Below the pieces are notes generated by a model. That model worked only from the letters and a program-made list of their open reading frames with translations. It did not search any database and had not been told where the DNA came from. Of a DNA stretch of 64,000 nt, positions 33,516 to 41,805 are shown piece after piece. Each line of letters starts with the position of its first letter. Positions within the stretch are counted from its first letter, which is position 1. The stretch comes from Corynebacterium sp. UBA2622 (lineage in GTDB: Bacteria; Actinomycetota; Actinomycetes; Mycobacteriales; Mycobacteriaceae). The position numbers and the translations under genes were made by a program. Location: positions 24,414-88,413 of the forward strand of contig NZ_DDJO01000009.1 of assembly GCF_002339505.1 (NCBI RefSeq). The letters run 5' to 3'.

Positions 33516-35006
33516 CTATAACAGCGCGGCAAGCAGCTCGTCGACGCTGCCGCTGCGTTCCAGAATCTCCCCCACCGCTGCCTCGGTGAACCCGTCGACC
33601 GCGTCGATCTCCACGCGCCGCGGCCCCGCCGATGACCTGAGCACCACGGCCTGCCAGTTCGAGGCGAGCACGTCCTCGGGGAACTTCCTGCTCAGCGCCC
33701 CGCGGAACCAGGCCCGCGAGTCCGAGGGAGGGTTGTCGGCGGCGGCGGCAACCTCCTCCGCTACCGCCAGCGTGCGCATGCTCCCCTTGCGCACGAGGGC
33801 GTGGTAGAGCGACCGTTCCGGGTCGATGTCCGCGTACTGCAGGTCGATCGCCTTCAGCTTCGGATCCGCGATGTCCACGCCGCGCGCAAGGAACCCGCGG
33901 ATCAGTGCCCACTTGGCGGTCCAGTCCAGCCGGTCGGCCGTGGAGAGCGGGTCGCGTTCGAGGTCGTCGAGGATCTCCCCCCACAGTTCCAGCACCCGCT
34001 TGTCGACGCCATCTTCGGCGCGGCACCGTTTTCTGTACTCGCGCAGGATCTTGGTGGCGCGCAGGCGGCGGCCGCCGGCAAGCGAGAGCTCGTGCGTGCA
34101 GCCCGGGTCGTGCGAGACCCGCTGGATCTCCGCGACCGGGTCGGCCAGGCGCAGGTCCCGGAAGTCGGTGCCCGCCTCGATGGCGTCGAGGACGAGCTTG
34201 GTCATGCCGAGCTTGAGGAAGTTCGGGTACTGGCCCATGTTGGCGTCGCCGACGATGACATGCAGGCGGCGGAACTCGCGCTCGTCCGCGTGCGGCTCGT
34301 CACGGGTGTTGACGATGCCGCGGTTGAGCGTCGTTTCCAGGCTGATCTCCTGCTCGATGTAGTCGGCGCGCTGCGAAATCTGGAAGCCGTCACGCTCCCC
34401 CTCCTGCCCGATGCCGACTCGGCCGGCGCCGATGATTACCTGGCGGGTGACGAAGAACGGGATGAGCGCCTGGGCGAGCGCGGGAAAGTCGGTGTGGCGT
34501 GAGTACTGGTAGTTCTCGTGCGAGCCGTAGGAGGCGCCCTTGCCGTCGACGTTGTTCTTGTAGAACTTCAGCGGGGGGCACGGGGCCTTGTCCTTGAGCA
34601 CGCTCACCCCTTCCCCGTGCAACCGCGCGATGTTTTCGGCCGCGCGGCCCAGGACGATGTCCCCGGCGGCATCGTAGACCATGGCGTCCCACGCGTTGGA
34701 GACCTCCGGGCTGGAGTATTCGGGGTGGGCATGGTCGACGTAGAAGCGGGCGCCGTTGGAGGTGACCACGTTGGCCACCCCGATCGCGTTCGCATCCACG
34801 ACGGGGACCGTGTGGTAGCGCTTCAGGTCGAAGCCCCGCGTGTCCTTCAGGGGGTGCTCGTCCTCGTAGTCCCACCGCGCCCGGGCACCGGTGTGCATCG
34901 CGGCGTAGGCCACAACGGCGTGGGTGGAGGTGACGATCGGGCTCAGGCTCGGATCCCCCGGGCAGGTGATGCCGTACTCCGTCTCGGTTCCCATGTAGCG
35001 CGTCAT
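33516..35006 (-). CDS. dop: Depupylase/deamidase Dop
   Basis: 496 residues, paralogue of PafA with the longer Dop loop. It removes Pup from substrates; deamidation is dispensable here since Pup ends in Glu. Signatures: MTRYMGTETEYGIT at the N-terminus, NNVDGKGASYGSHENYQ and NTRDEPHADEREFRRLHVIVGDANM. ATG start overlaps the pdxT stop (ATGA at 35003-35006), tying dop expression to the vitamin B6 genes. Nine bases separate it from pup. Confidence 0.95.
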   Translation of the reverse strand: MTRYMGTETEYGITCPGDPSLSPIVTSTHAVVAYAAMHTGARARWDYEDEHPLKDTRGFDLKRYHTVPVVDANAIGVANVVTSNGARFYVDHAHPEYSSPEVSNAWDAMVYDAAGDIVLGRAAENIARLHGEGVSVLKDKAPCPPLKFYKNNVDGKGASYGSHENYQYSRHTDFPALAQALIPFFVTRQVIIGAGRVGIGQEGERDGFQISQRADYIEQEISLETTLNRGIVNTRDEPHADEREFRRLHVIVGDANMGQYPNFLKLGMTKLVLDAIEAGTDFRDLRLADPVAEIQRVSHDPGCTHELSLAGGRRLRATKILREYRKRCRAEDGVDKRVLELWGEILDDLERDPLSTADRLDWTAKWALIRGFLARGVDIADPKLKAIDLQYADIDPERSLYHALVRKGSMRTLAVAEEVAAAADNPPSDSRAWFRGALSRKFPEDVLASNWQAVVLRSSAGPRRVEIDAVDGFTEAAVGEILERSGSVDELLAALL

Positions 35007-35584
35007 GCGCCCCAGGGTACTTTCGCCAGGAAGCGCTCGTGCACCGCGGTGTCGCCCGTCAGCTCCGGGTGGAAGCTCACCGCCAGCGCCGTGGGCGTCT
35101 CCACCCCGACCACCGCGTCGCCGCGGCGGGCGATCACCTCCACTCCCCCGCCCACCGAGACCACCTCGGGGGCGCGGATGAACGCTCCCTCGACCGGGCC
35201 GAAATCCGTCTCGACCCGCTCGACTGCGCTGTTTACCTGGGGGCCGAAGGAGTTGCGCCTCACGGCCATGTCCACAACGCCGAGCGAACCCTGACCCGGG
35301 GCGGGGTCCTCGATCCGGGCGGCGAGGGTGATCAGTCCGGCACAGGTGCCCAGAACTGGGAGGCCGCCGGTCAGGGCGTCGCGGAGAGCGTCGAAAAGCG
35401 AGAAGGTGCGGAGAAGCCTGTCGATGGTGGATGACTCCCCGCCCGGAATCACGATGCCGTCGAGCCCCTCGAGGTGGGCCGGGCGGCGTACCGGTGTCAC
35501 GGAGGTACCGAGTGACGCCAGCATGCCGGTGTGCTCGCGCACCCCGCCCTGGAGCGCGAGCACACCAATGCGCGGGGCTACCAT
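35003..35584 (-). CDS. pdxT: Pyridoxal 5'-phosphate synthase glutaminase subunit PdxT
   Basis: 193 residues. Releases ammonia from glutamine and channels it to PdxS. Triad: Cys in LGTCAGLI, His in SFHPEL and Glu two residues later. GGESSTI is the Pdx2 signature. Overlaps pdxS by seven bases and dop by four (ATGA). Normal length for the family. Confidence 0.96.
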   Translation of the reverse strand: MVAPRIGVLALQGGVREHTGMLASLGTSVTPVRRPAHLEGLDGIVIPGGESSTIDRLLRTFSLFDALRDALTGGLPVLGTCAGLITLAARIEDPAPGQGSLGVVDMAVRRNSFGPQVNSAVERVETDFGPVEGAFIRAPEVVSVGGGVEVIARRGDAVVGVETPTALAVSFHPELTGDTAVHERFLAKVPWGA

Positions 35585-36468
35585 CCGCGCTCGGCGAGGC
35601 GGTGCGGGGCGGGCAGGTCCGCCACGTTGATCCCCACCATCGCCTCACCCAGGCCGCGGGAGGCCTCCGTGACGGTTTCGATGTCATCGTAGGCGGCGGT
35701 TGCCTTCACGATCGCCGATGCACGCGCCGCGGGGTCGCCCGACTTGAAGATTCCCGAGCCCACGAACACTCCGTCCGCGCCGAGCCGCATCATCAACGCC
35801 GCGTCCGCGGGGGTGGCCACCCCACCGGCGGTGAAGAGCACAACCGGCAGCTCGCCGTGCTCGGCGACCCAGGCAACCAGGTCGTAGGGTGCGCGCAGTT
35901 CCTTGGCGGCCACATAAAGCTCGTCGCGGTTCGCTTCCCACAGCGCGTGGAGACCCGCAATTTCCGCCGTGATGGTGCGCATGTGCTTGGTCGCCTCAGA
36001 CACGTCGCCCGTGCCGGCCTCCCCCTTCGAGCGGATCATCGCGGCTCCCTCGTTGATCCGGCGCAGAGCCTCTCCAAGATTCGTTGCGCCGCAAACGAAG
36101 GGAACCGTGAACTCACGTTTGTCGATGTGATTGACGTAGTCGGCCGGGCTCAGCACCTCGGACTCGTCGATGTAGTCGACGCCCAGGTGCTCCAGGATGC
36201 GGGCCTCGACGCTGTGCCCGATGCGCGCCTTCGCCATCACCGGGATGTCAACTGCGTCGATGATGCCCTCGATCAGGTCCGGGTCGGACATGCGGGCCAC
36301 GCCGCCCTGCGCACGGATGTCCGCCGGAACGCGTTCCAACGCCATGACGGCGACCGCCCCCGCATCCTCGGCGATGCGCGCCTGCTCCGGGGTCACGACA
36401 TCCATGATCACCCCGCCCTTGAGCATCTGGGCGAGTCCGGACTTTACGGTATGTGTGTTGTCAGCCAT
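35578..36468 (-). CDS. pdxS: Pyridoxal 5'-phosphate synthase lyase subunit PdxS
   Basis: 296 residues. Forms PLP from ribose 5-phosphate, glyceraldehyde 3-phosphate and ammonia in the deoxyxylulose-independent pathway; assembles as a dodecamer with PdxT. Catalytic lysines: one in VMAKARIGH (about 80) and one in FTVPFVCG/GEAGTGDV context. The phosphate loop GIFKSGDP is present. ATG 36468 is chosen from homology (MADNTHTVKSGLAQML). Divergent from the MocR regulator with a 69-base intergenic region. Confidence 0.97.
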   Translation of the reverse strand: MADNTHTVKSGLAQMLKGGVIMDVVTPEQARIAEDAGAVAVMALERVPADIRAQGGVARMSDPDLIEGIIDAVDIPVMAKARIGHSVEARILEHLGVDYIDESEVLSPADYVNHIDKREFTVPFVCGATNLGEALRRINEGAAMIRSKGEAGTGDVSEATKHMRTITAEIAGLHALWEANRDELYVAAKELRAPYDLVAWVAEHGELPVVLFTAGGVATPADAALMMRLGADGVFVGSGIFKSGDPAARASAIVKATAAYDDIETVTEASRGLGEAMVGINVADLPAPHRLAERGW

Positions 36469-36488
36469 GGGGTCCATCCAACCGCTCG

Positions 36489-36536
36489 AACTGGTAAATT
36501 CCCAGGGCCAGTTTGCGGCTATTATTTTGGACCAGT
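36489..36536. promoter_or_regulatory. pdxS-pdxR divergent control region with repeated CCAGT half-sites
   Basis: AACTGG (36489-36494) and CCAGTT (36508-36513) form a perfect inverted repeat with 13-base spacing, and a third CCAGT lies at 36532-36536 just before the regulator's ATG. TATTAT at 36520-36525 is a probable -10 of the regulator gene. MocR regulators typically bind such repeated half-sites. Confidence 0.55.
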
Positions 36537-36537
36537 C

Positions 36538-37908
36538 ATGTTCACCGTAGATCGCCTCCTCCCCACCCCGCTGCCGGTCCAGATCGCCGCGGGCATGCGC
36601 GAACTCGTTTCCACCGGCCGCCTGGCCGCCGGGGACCGGGTCCCGTCGACCCGCGACCTCGCCGCGCGCCTGGGGGTCTCCCGCGGAAGCGTCGTCTCCG
36701 CCTACGATCAGCTTCTCTCCGAGGGGTTCCTTCTGTCCTCGCAGGGTGCCCCGACCATCATCCACCCTGAGCTTGTTGCCGGCCCCCGCCTCCCGACGCC
36801 CCGCCCACGCACCACCGGCCCGCGGCCGGCACGGGGCCCGGCGCGCATCTCCCTGAAGCCGTCCTCCGCAAACGCCGGGACCATCCGGCCCGCGGCCTGG
36901 CGACGGGCGTGGCGGGTGGCTGCGGCGGAGCCGGCATCCGGAGTGGACAAGTCCGGCGAGCCGGCTCTGCGCCATGCGATTGCCGATCACCTTCGACTCT
37001 CCCGCGGCCTCGCCGTGGACCCGGATGATGTCCTGGTCACCGGCGGTTCCCGGGAGGGGTTGCTGCTGATCCTGATGGCTCTCGGCCACGGTCTGCGCGT
37101 TGGTGTCGAGGACCCTGGGCATCCCGGGTTGTGCAGCGTCATTCCGTTGGCGGGCCATTCGGCGGTGACATGTGGGACGGACGAGATGGGTGTGGTGGTG
37201 GCGGAGCTCCCTGAAGACCTCGACGCGCTTCTTGTCACCCCCTCCCATCTCTACCCCCTCGGCGGGCCGATGCCGGCGCCACGCCGATCGGCCCTGATCG
37301 AATGGGCCGCCGGGTCTGGCACAGTTCTCATCGAGGACGACTTCAATGCTGAGCTGCGCTACCGGGTTTCCCCGCAGCCCACGCTGTCGACCGTCGCGGG
37401 TGAGGCCGCCGTGGTCACCCTCGGGACGTTTTCGACCCTGCTGAGCCGTCAGCTCGCCGCGGGGTACGTGGTTGCGGACGCCGACACCATTGACATGCTG
37501 AGGGAGACCCGGGAGCTCCTGGGTATGCCGGTCTCCGCGGTTACGCAGCGGGCAATTGCCCACCTGCTCGCGGGTGGGTACGTTCGCCGCAACACCAGAT
37601 CTGTTCACAGTCAGCTCCTCCGCAGGCGCGAAGTGATTCGGGAAAGGGTGCTTCCTGCGCTTCTCACCGCAGGGGCGACGGTGCTCGGGGCCTCCGAGGG
37701 GGTTGGCGCAGATGTCGCCATCGCTTTTACCGGAGCGGGCGAGAAAGCCCGGTTTGAGCGATTTCTCGCAAGTTGCGGGTTGATCTGCTCCTCCCTGCCA
37801 GCACGGGGGACCGGGCGGGAAGAAGGCTTCATTTTAAGCTTCGCCCATCTCAAAGACGAGGAATTTACCTGTGCTGTCGATTTGCTGTGCACCATCTCTA
37901 CGCGGTGA
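36538..37908 (+). CDS. pdxR: MocR/GntR-type regulator of the pdx genes (PdxR-like)
   Basis: 456 residues. N-terminal winged helix (about 12-75, with VPSTRDLAARLGVSRGSVVSAY) linked to a class I aminotransferase-like domain. In C. glutamicum PdxR activates divergent pdxST, and the gene position here is the same. IEDDFNAELRY retains the PLP-contacting Asp, but the PLP lysine of the SK motif is replaced: GTFSTLLSRQLAAGY, with T300 at the lysine position and the following Arg also lost. PLP may be sensed non-covalently. The 3' end overlaps the convergent HNH gene by 11 bases. Confidence 0.88.
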   Translation: MFTVDRLLPTPLPVQIAAGMRELVSTGRLAAGDRVPSTRDLAARLGVSRGSVVSAYDQLLSEGFLLSSQGAPTIIHPELVAGPRLPTPRPRTTGPRPARGPARISLKPSSANAGTIRPAAWRRAWRVAAAEPASGVDKSGEPALRHAIADHLRLSRGLAVDPDDVLVTGGSREGLLLILMALGHGLRVGVEDPGHPGLCSVIPLAGHSAVTCGTDEMGVVVAELPEDLDALLVTPSHLYPLGGPMPAPRRSALIEWAAGSGTVLIEDDFNAELRYRVSPQPTLSTVAGEAAVVTLGTFSTLLSRQLAAGYVVADADTIDMLRETRELLGMPVSAVTQRAIAHLLAGGYVRRNTRSVHSQLLRRREVIRERVLPALLTAGATVLGASEGVGADVAIAFTGAGEKARFERFLASCGLICSSLPARGTGREEGFILSFAHLKDEEFTCAVDLLCTISTR

Positions 37909-39139
37909 ATTCCGCGAGGGTCATTGCCTCATCATCACGGACCGGAAGCCCGTGGTCGTGGCTGACGTAACGGGTTCCGTCCGGATAGAGGAAGTGGACG
38001 TCGCCCCACTCCTTCAGGATCCTTACGTACCCGTCACTCACGAGTGAGTGGCAGGCGGAGCAGAGGGGCAGGAGATTATCAAGGTCGGTCGGCCCCCCGT
38101 CAACCCAGTCGGTGATGTGGTGCATTTCCATGAACCGGCTGTGGGTGCACCCGGGCATCGCGCACGTACCGCGCCACATCACCATGAGCGCGTTAACTTG
38201 GGCGTCGCTGGCGAGCCGGAACTTCCTGCCGGTGTTAAGAATGAGGCCTTTTTCATCGACTCGGTTGATTCTGTACTCAGCGCCGTCCAGAAAGTTTTTC
38301 ACCGCGTCCGATGGTGCGCCCGGGTTGTTTGGCAGGTAGGCCCTCCCGTCGGCTGTCATCACCACATTCACGTGCGCGCCGGGCGATCGCAGCGCGTTCC
38401 TGGGCTTGGTCAGCGCGATGTTCACAAGCCCCATGAACGAGCTGAGCAGCGCCTCCCCGAGCGGCAGACCGTACCCGGACGAGCCCGAAGACACTCTTTC
38501 CCGGCGCGCGAATTCCGCCTCCACGCGTGTTTCCTCCACTCGGCCGTCTTCCCCGACCAGGTTTTCCAGCTCGGTGTCGTACCAGGCCAACTCCCCCACC
38601 TTCATGGCCGCCATGACGCGTGCCCCCTCCGCGGGGTTGAATTCAGCCCAGAGCCCAACCCGGCCGTCACGCCGTGTCGAGAGCCTCACATATGATGACC
38701 GGCGAGGGTCCTCCTTACTGGAGCGAAACCTCAGTAGCGCCAATTCCAGCTCGTGGTAGGTCATGGTGCATGCGAGCTCAACCAGCTCCGCCTCGTTCGC
38801 GGTGGTCAGATGCGGCAGAATTAGCCGAACCCGTGAGTAATTGGTCCGTCCCGCCAAGAAGGCATCGGCCATTAACGTGAACTGCAGCATGGCGCGCGCG
38901 ACCTTGACGTATTCGTGGGCTGTGGAGTTGGGGATCGCCAACTTTCCAATCATCCACATGGCGGTGGAACTTGATCCGAGCCCGGGTGCGAGCGCAAGGG
39001 CGTCGAAAAGCGCAATAGCGTGAAGTATTTGGGCCTTTTTCCTGGAGAACGTCCCGAAGCCGTCGACGATGGTCGAAACCAGGTCGCTGGGTGTGGCCTC
39101 GTCTAGATCGTCAAGTCTTTCGTCAATGGCGGTCGTCAC
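37898..39139 (-). CDS. DUF222 and HNH-endonuclease domain protein (13E12-like)
   Basis: 413 residues. An N-terminal DUF222 helical domain (about 30-250) precedes a C-terminal HNH nuclease with CAMPGC, FMEMHHITDW and NLLPLCSACHSLV, including paired cysteines and the catalytic histidines. Members are abundant in actinobacteria (13E12 repeat family), often multi-copy, with no settled function. GTG start at 39139 after GGGGGAT. Placed between arc and the pdx genes and possibly a recent insertion; its promoter carries a LexA-like repeat. Confidence 0.88.
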   Translation of the reverse strand: MTTAIDERLDDLDEATPSDLVSTIVDGFGTFSRKKAQILHAIALFDALALAPGLGSSSTAMWMIGKLAIPNSTAHEYVKVARAMLQFTLMADAFLAGRTNYSRVRLILPHLTTANEAELVELACTMTYHELELALLRFRSSKEDPRRSSYVRLSTRRDGRVGLWAEFNPAEGARVMAAMKVGELAWYDTELENLVGEDGRVEETRVEAEFARRERVSSGSSGYGLPLGEALLSSFMGLVNIALTKPRNALRSPGAHVNVVMTADGRAYLPNNPGAPSDAVKNFLDGAEYRINRVDEKGLILNTGRKFRLASDAQVNALMVMWRGTCAMPGCTHSRFMEMHHITDWVDGGPTDLDNLLPLCSACHSLVSDGYVRILKEWGDVHFLYPDGTRYVSHDHGLPVRDDEAMTLAEFTA

Positions 39140-39182
39140 TCTATCCCCCTAAAGCGTGCGGTCCCCGAAACCAGTTTTGCTT

Positions 39183-39220
39183 TCGAACATAAATCTACCC
39201 GATGTTCGATGAAGGGTCAA
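39183..39220 (-). promoter_or_regulatory. Promoter of the HNH gene with LexA-like half-sites
   Basis: On the minus strand, TTGACC (39220-39215), a 17-base spacer and TAGATT (39197-39192) make a near-consensus promoter about 50 bases before the GTG start. TCGAACAT and ATGTTCGA (39202-39209 and 39183-39190 on the plus strand) flank the -10, an inverted repeat of eight bases with 11-base spacing resembling split SOS-box halves. Confidence 0.55.
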
Positions 39221-39307
39221 TACCCGCGCTTGTTACATGCGGAAACTGCTCATTTTTGAGCCGACACTAGAACATATGCGCGCAATCGGCTCGGGGTAAG
39301 ATGCAGT

Positions 39308-39387
39308 CACCGAGTCCGCATTGCGGACTTTCCGGCACCACCCGCACCCGGTTCACCACCGGGTCACCGAGTCCGCATTGCGGACTC
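39308..39387. repeat. Two copies of the AGTCCGCATTGCGGACT palindrome
   Basis: The 17-base palindrome AGTCCGCA-T-TGCGGACT occurs at 39313-39329 and 39370-39386, each within the same 22-base direct repeat (TCACCGAGTCCGC... onward). It lies between the HNH gene and the 3' end of arc; the second copy may serve as a transcription terminator for arc. The same palindrome is found six times at 57.47-57.90 kb. Confidence 0.85.
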
Positions 39388-39396
39388 CCGACGCCC

Positions 39397-40911
39397 CTAC
39401 CCCACGATCTTGGCCGACACGACCCGGCGCCCGTGGTGGCCGGTGATCCGCGCCCACTCATCCGGATTCGCGGTGTTCGGCAGATCCTCGCTTTCGTCCT
39501 GCTCCGCCCGCACGGCAGCTCGCAGGTGAGTCGCGCTCACGCCGCTTGTCGACGCCCCCGAAATGTGGTCCTTGATCGCGAGCTTTTTTGCGCGGTCGAC
39601 GATGTTGGCGATCATCGCGCCGGAAACGAAGTCGCTGTAGTAGAGGATCTGGGTGGTGCCGTCGGAAAGCTCGAGGCGCACGTACGGGCGGGGCGTGAAC
39701 AGGGCATCGGTCGCGGCGTCGATGAGCGCGGCGACGGGCTCAGCGTGCGGGATGCGCTCCGTGATGTAGCGGGTGAAGATGTCGGTGGCCTCCTCGCGGG
39801 TGGGGCGCGAGACGCGGATCTTGATGTCCAGGCGGCCCGGGCGAAGGATCGCGGGGTCGATGAGTTCCTCGCGGTTGGTGGCGCCGATGACGATGACGTT
39901 GGCGATGTCCTCCACCCCGTCAATTTCGGTGAGCAGCTGGGGCACGACGGTGGTCTCCATGTCGGAGGAAACACCGGAGCCGCGGGTGCGGAAGATGGAT
40001 TCCATCTCGTCGAAGAAAATGATCACCGGCCTCCCGTCGGAGGCGAGCTCCCGGGCGCGTTCGAAGATCAGGCGGATGCGGCGCTCCGTCTCGCCGACGA
40101 ATTTGTTCAGAAGCTCAGGGCCCTTGACGTTGATGAAGTGCGCGGTGGATCCGTCACCGATGCGGGCGGACAGCGAATTCGCGACAGCCTTGGCGATGAG
40201 GGTCTTGCCACACCCGGGCGGGCCGTACAGCAGCACTCCCTTCGGCGGATGGAGGTCGTACGCGCGGTACAGCTCCGGGTGTGCGAAGGGCAGCTCGACG
40301 GAGTCCTGGATGGTCTCGATCTGGCTGGATAACCCGCCGATGTCGCGGTACGTCACATCCGGGACCTCTTCCAGCGAGAGCTGGTTGACCTCCGTTTTGG
40401 CCACGCGTTCGTAGGCGTAACCCACGCGCGTGTCGCAGATGACGGTGTCCCCGGCCCGGGCGGCGCTGCGAAGCGGCTCCGCGAGGTGGACCAGCGACTC
40501 GGTGCCCTGCTGGTCGGCCACCACGGCGCGGCCCGCCCCGATGTTCTCGACGACCGTGGCGAGCTGACCCGTGTCCTCGAACCCGCACACCTCGACGATG
40601 ACCGTGCCGTCGCCCAGGCGAACCAGGGCACCGGGCTTCAGTGCACTCGGTTCCACGTTCGGCGATACCTTGACGCGCATGCGCCGCCCGGAGGTGTGGA
40701 CTTCAGCATCGAGGCCGCGCCCGCCGCTACCGAGGTAGATGCCGTAGGTGGAGGCGGGCTCCTCCAGCTCCTCGAGCTGGGCGTAGAGGTCGGTCAGCTT
40801 GTCGCGGCTGGCCTTCAGGAGCTCGGCGAGCTTCTTGTTCCGCGAACCGAGAGCCTGGTTCTCACGCTTGAGTTCGCGCACTTCCGGGCCGAAGGCATCA
40901 TCCTGGATCAT
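39397..40911 (-). CDS. arc: Proteasome-associated AAA ATPase ARC (Mpa)
   Basis: 504 residues. N-terminal coiled coil (about 10-55), OB domains (about 60-170), AAA module with GPPGCGKT (Walker A), IIFFDEMES (Walker B) and ATNREELIDPA. It recognises Pup and unfolds pupylated proteins. The C-terminus ends SAKIVG and lacks the QYL-type tail with which mycobacterial Mpa docks onto the 20S core, matching the missing prcBA. It lies upstream of the HNH gene rather than next to dop, unlike the more compact arrangement I recall in C. glutamicum. Confidence 0.94.
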   Translation of the reverse strand: MIQDDAFGPEVRELKRENQALGSRNKKLAELLKASRDKLTDLYAQLEELEEPASTYGIYLGSGGRGLDAEVHTSGRRMRVKVSPNVEPSALKPGALVRLGDGTVIVEVCGFEDTGQLATVVENIGAGRAVVADQQGTESLVHLAEPLRSAARAGDTVICDTRVGYAYERVAKTEVNQLSLEEVPDVTYRDIGGLSSQIETIQDSVELPFAHPELYRAYDLHPPKGVLLYGPPGCGKTLIAKAVANSLSARIGDGSTAHFINVKGPELLNKFVGETERRIRLIFERARELASDGRPVIIFFDEMESIFRTRGSGVSSDMETTVVPQLLTEIDGVEDIANVIVIGATNREELIDPAILRPGRLDIKIRVSRPTREEATDIFTRYITERIPHAEPVAALIDAATDALFTPRPYVRLELSDGTTQILYYSDFVSGAMIANIVDRAKKLAIKDHISGASTSGVSATHLRAAVRAEQDESEDLPNTANPDEWARITGHHGRRVVSAKIVG

Positions 40912-40920
40912 GGGTCCAGC

Positions 40921-41754
40921 CTAGCGACGCGCCTTTCGCTGCGGGCGCGGTGGCGTGACACCGTCAGCGAGGCGGCGGGTCCACACGAGAAACGCCGTGT
41001 GGGCGTTCATCCGGTGCTCCGGGCGGGTTGCCAGCCCATCAACCTTCCATTCGCGCAGGAGCGTCTCCCACGCGCGGGGCTCGGTGAAGCACTTGGCCTC
41101 GCGAATGCCCTCCATGATGTTCATCAGCTGGGGCACGGTGGCGACGTAGGTCATGAACACCCCGCCCGGGATGAGCAGGTTTTTCACGGTGTCGATGAAG
41201 TGCCACGGCTCCACCATGTCCAGGATCAGCCTGTCAACGGGCCCGCCCAGGTCCTCCTGCGTCACCGCGCCGAAGTCCCCGAGCCGGGGGCTCCACCACT
41301 CCGGTTCCGACCCGAAGTAGTCACGGACGTTGTTGCGGGCGTACTCGAGGTGGTCGTCGCGGATCTCGTAGGAGAACACGTGGCCCTCCGGCCCGACTGC
41401 GCGCAGCAGGGACATGGACAGGGCACCCGAGCCCGCGCCGGCCTCGAGGACACGCGCGCCCATGAAGATGTCGCCCTCGACGAGGATCTGTGCGGCATCC
41501 TTCGGGTAAATCACGGCGGCGCCGCGCGGCATCGACAGGACGTGGTCCACGAGCAGGTGCCGGAAGCAGAGGTAGTCCGCTCCCAGGGTCGACTTCACCA
41601 CCGAGCCCTCGTCCGAGCCGATGACGTCGTCGTGGTAGACGATGCCCTTGTGGGAGTGGAACTGCCCACCCGGCACGAGCTCGATGGTGAAGTGGCGGCG
41701 TTTGGCGTCGGTGAGCTGCACCTTGTCGCCAGCCTGGAACGGACCGGAATACAT
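40921..41754 (-). CDS. trmI: tRNA (adenine-58-N1)-methyltransferase TrmI
   Basis: 277 residues. SAM-dependent methyltransferase that makes m1A58 in the T loop of tRNA. The SAM motif is VLEAGAGSGALSMSLLRAVG; the upstream motif PKDAAQI and DMVEPWHF contribute to the active site. ATG 41754 is preferred because AGGAGG lies about six bases upstream; homologous N-terminus is MYSGPFQAGDKV. Ten bases upstream of arc in the same direction, a coupling conserved in actinobacteria. Confidence 0.94.
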   Translation of the reverse strand: MYSGPFQAGDKVQLTDAKRRHFTIELVPGGQFHSHKGIVYHDDVIGSDEGSVVKSTLGADYLCFRHLLVDHVLSMPRGAAVIYPKDAAQILVEGDIFMGARVLEAGAGSGALSMSLLRAVGPEGHVFSYEIRDDHLEYARNNVRDYFGSEPEWWSPRLGDFGAVTQEDLGGPVDRLILDMVEPWHFIDTVKNLLIPGGVFMTYVATVPQLMNIMEGIREAKCFTEPRAWETLLREWKVDGLATRPEHRMNAHTAFLVWTRRLADGVTPPRPQRKARR

Positions 41755-41805
41755 GAGACCTCCTGTTGTCTGTGCCGCCCAAGTATGCCCCACCGGCGGG
41801 CGGGC

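Noticed and set aside
39258..39294. Terminator hairpin GAGCCGA...TCGGCTC upstream of the HNH gene
   Set aside because: The loop is long (over 20 bases), there is no T-run on the relevant strand, and the position does not follow a stop codon, so it was not called.
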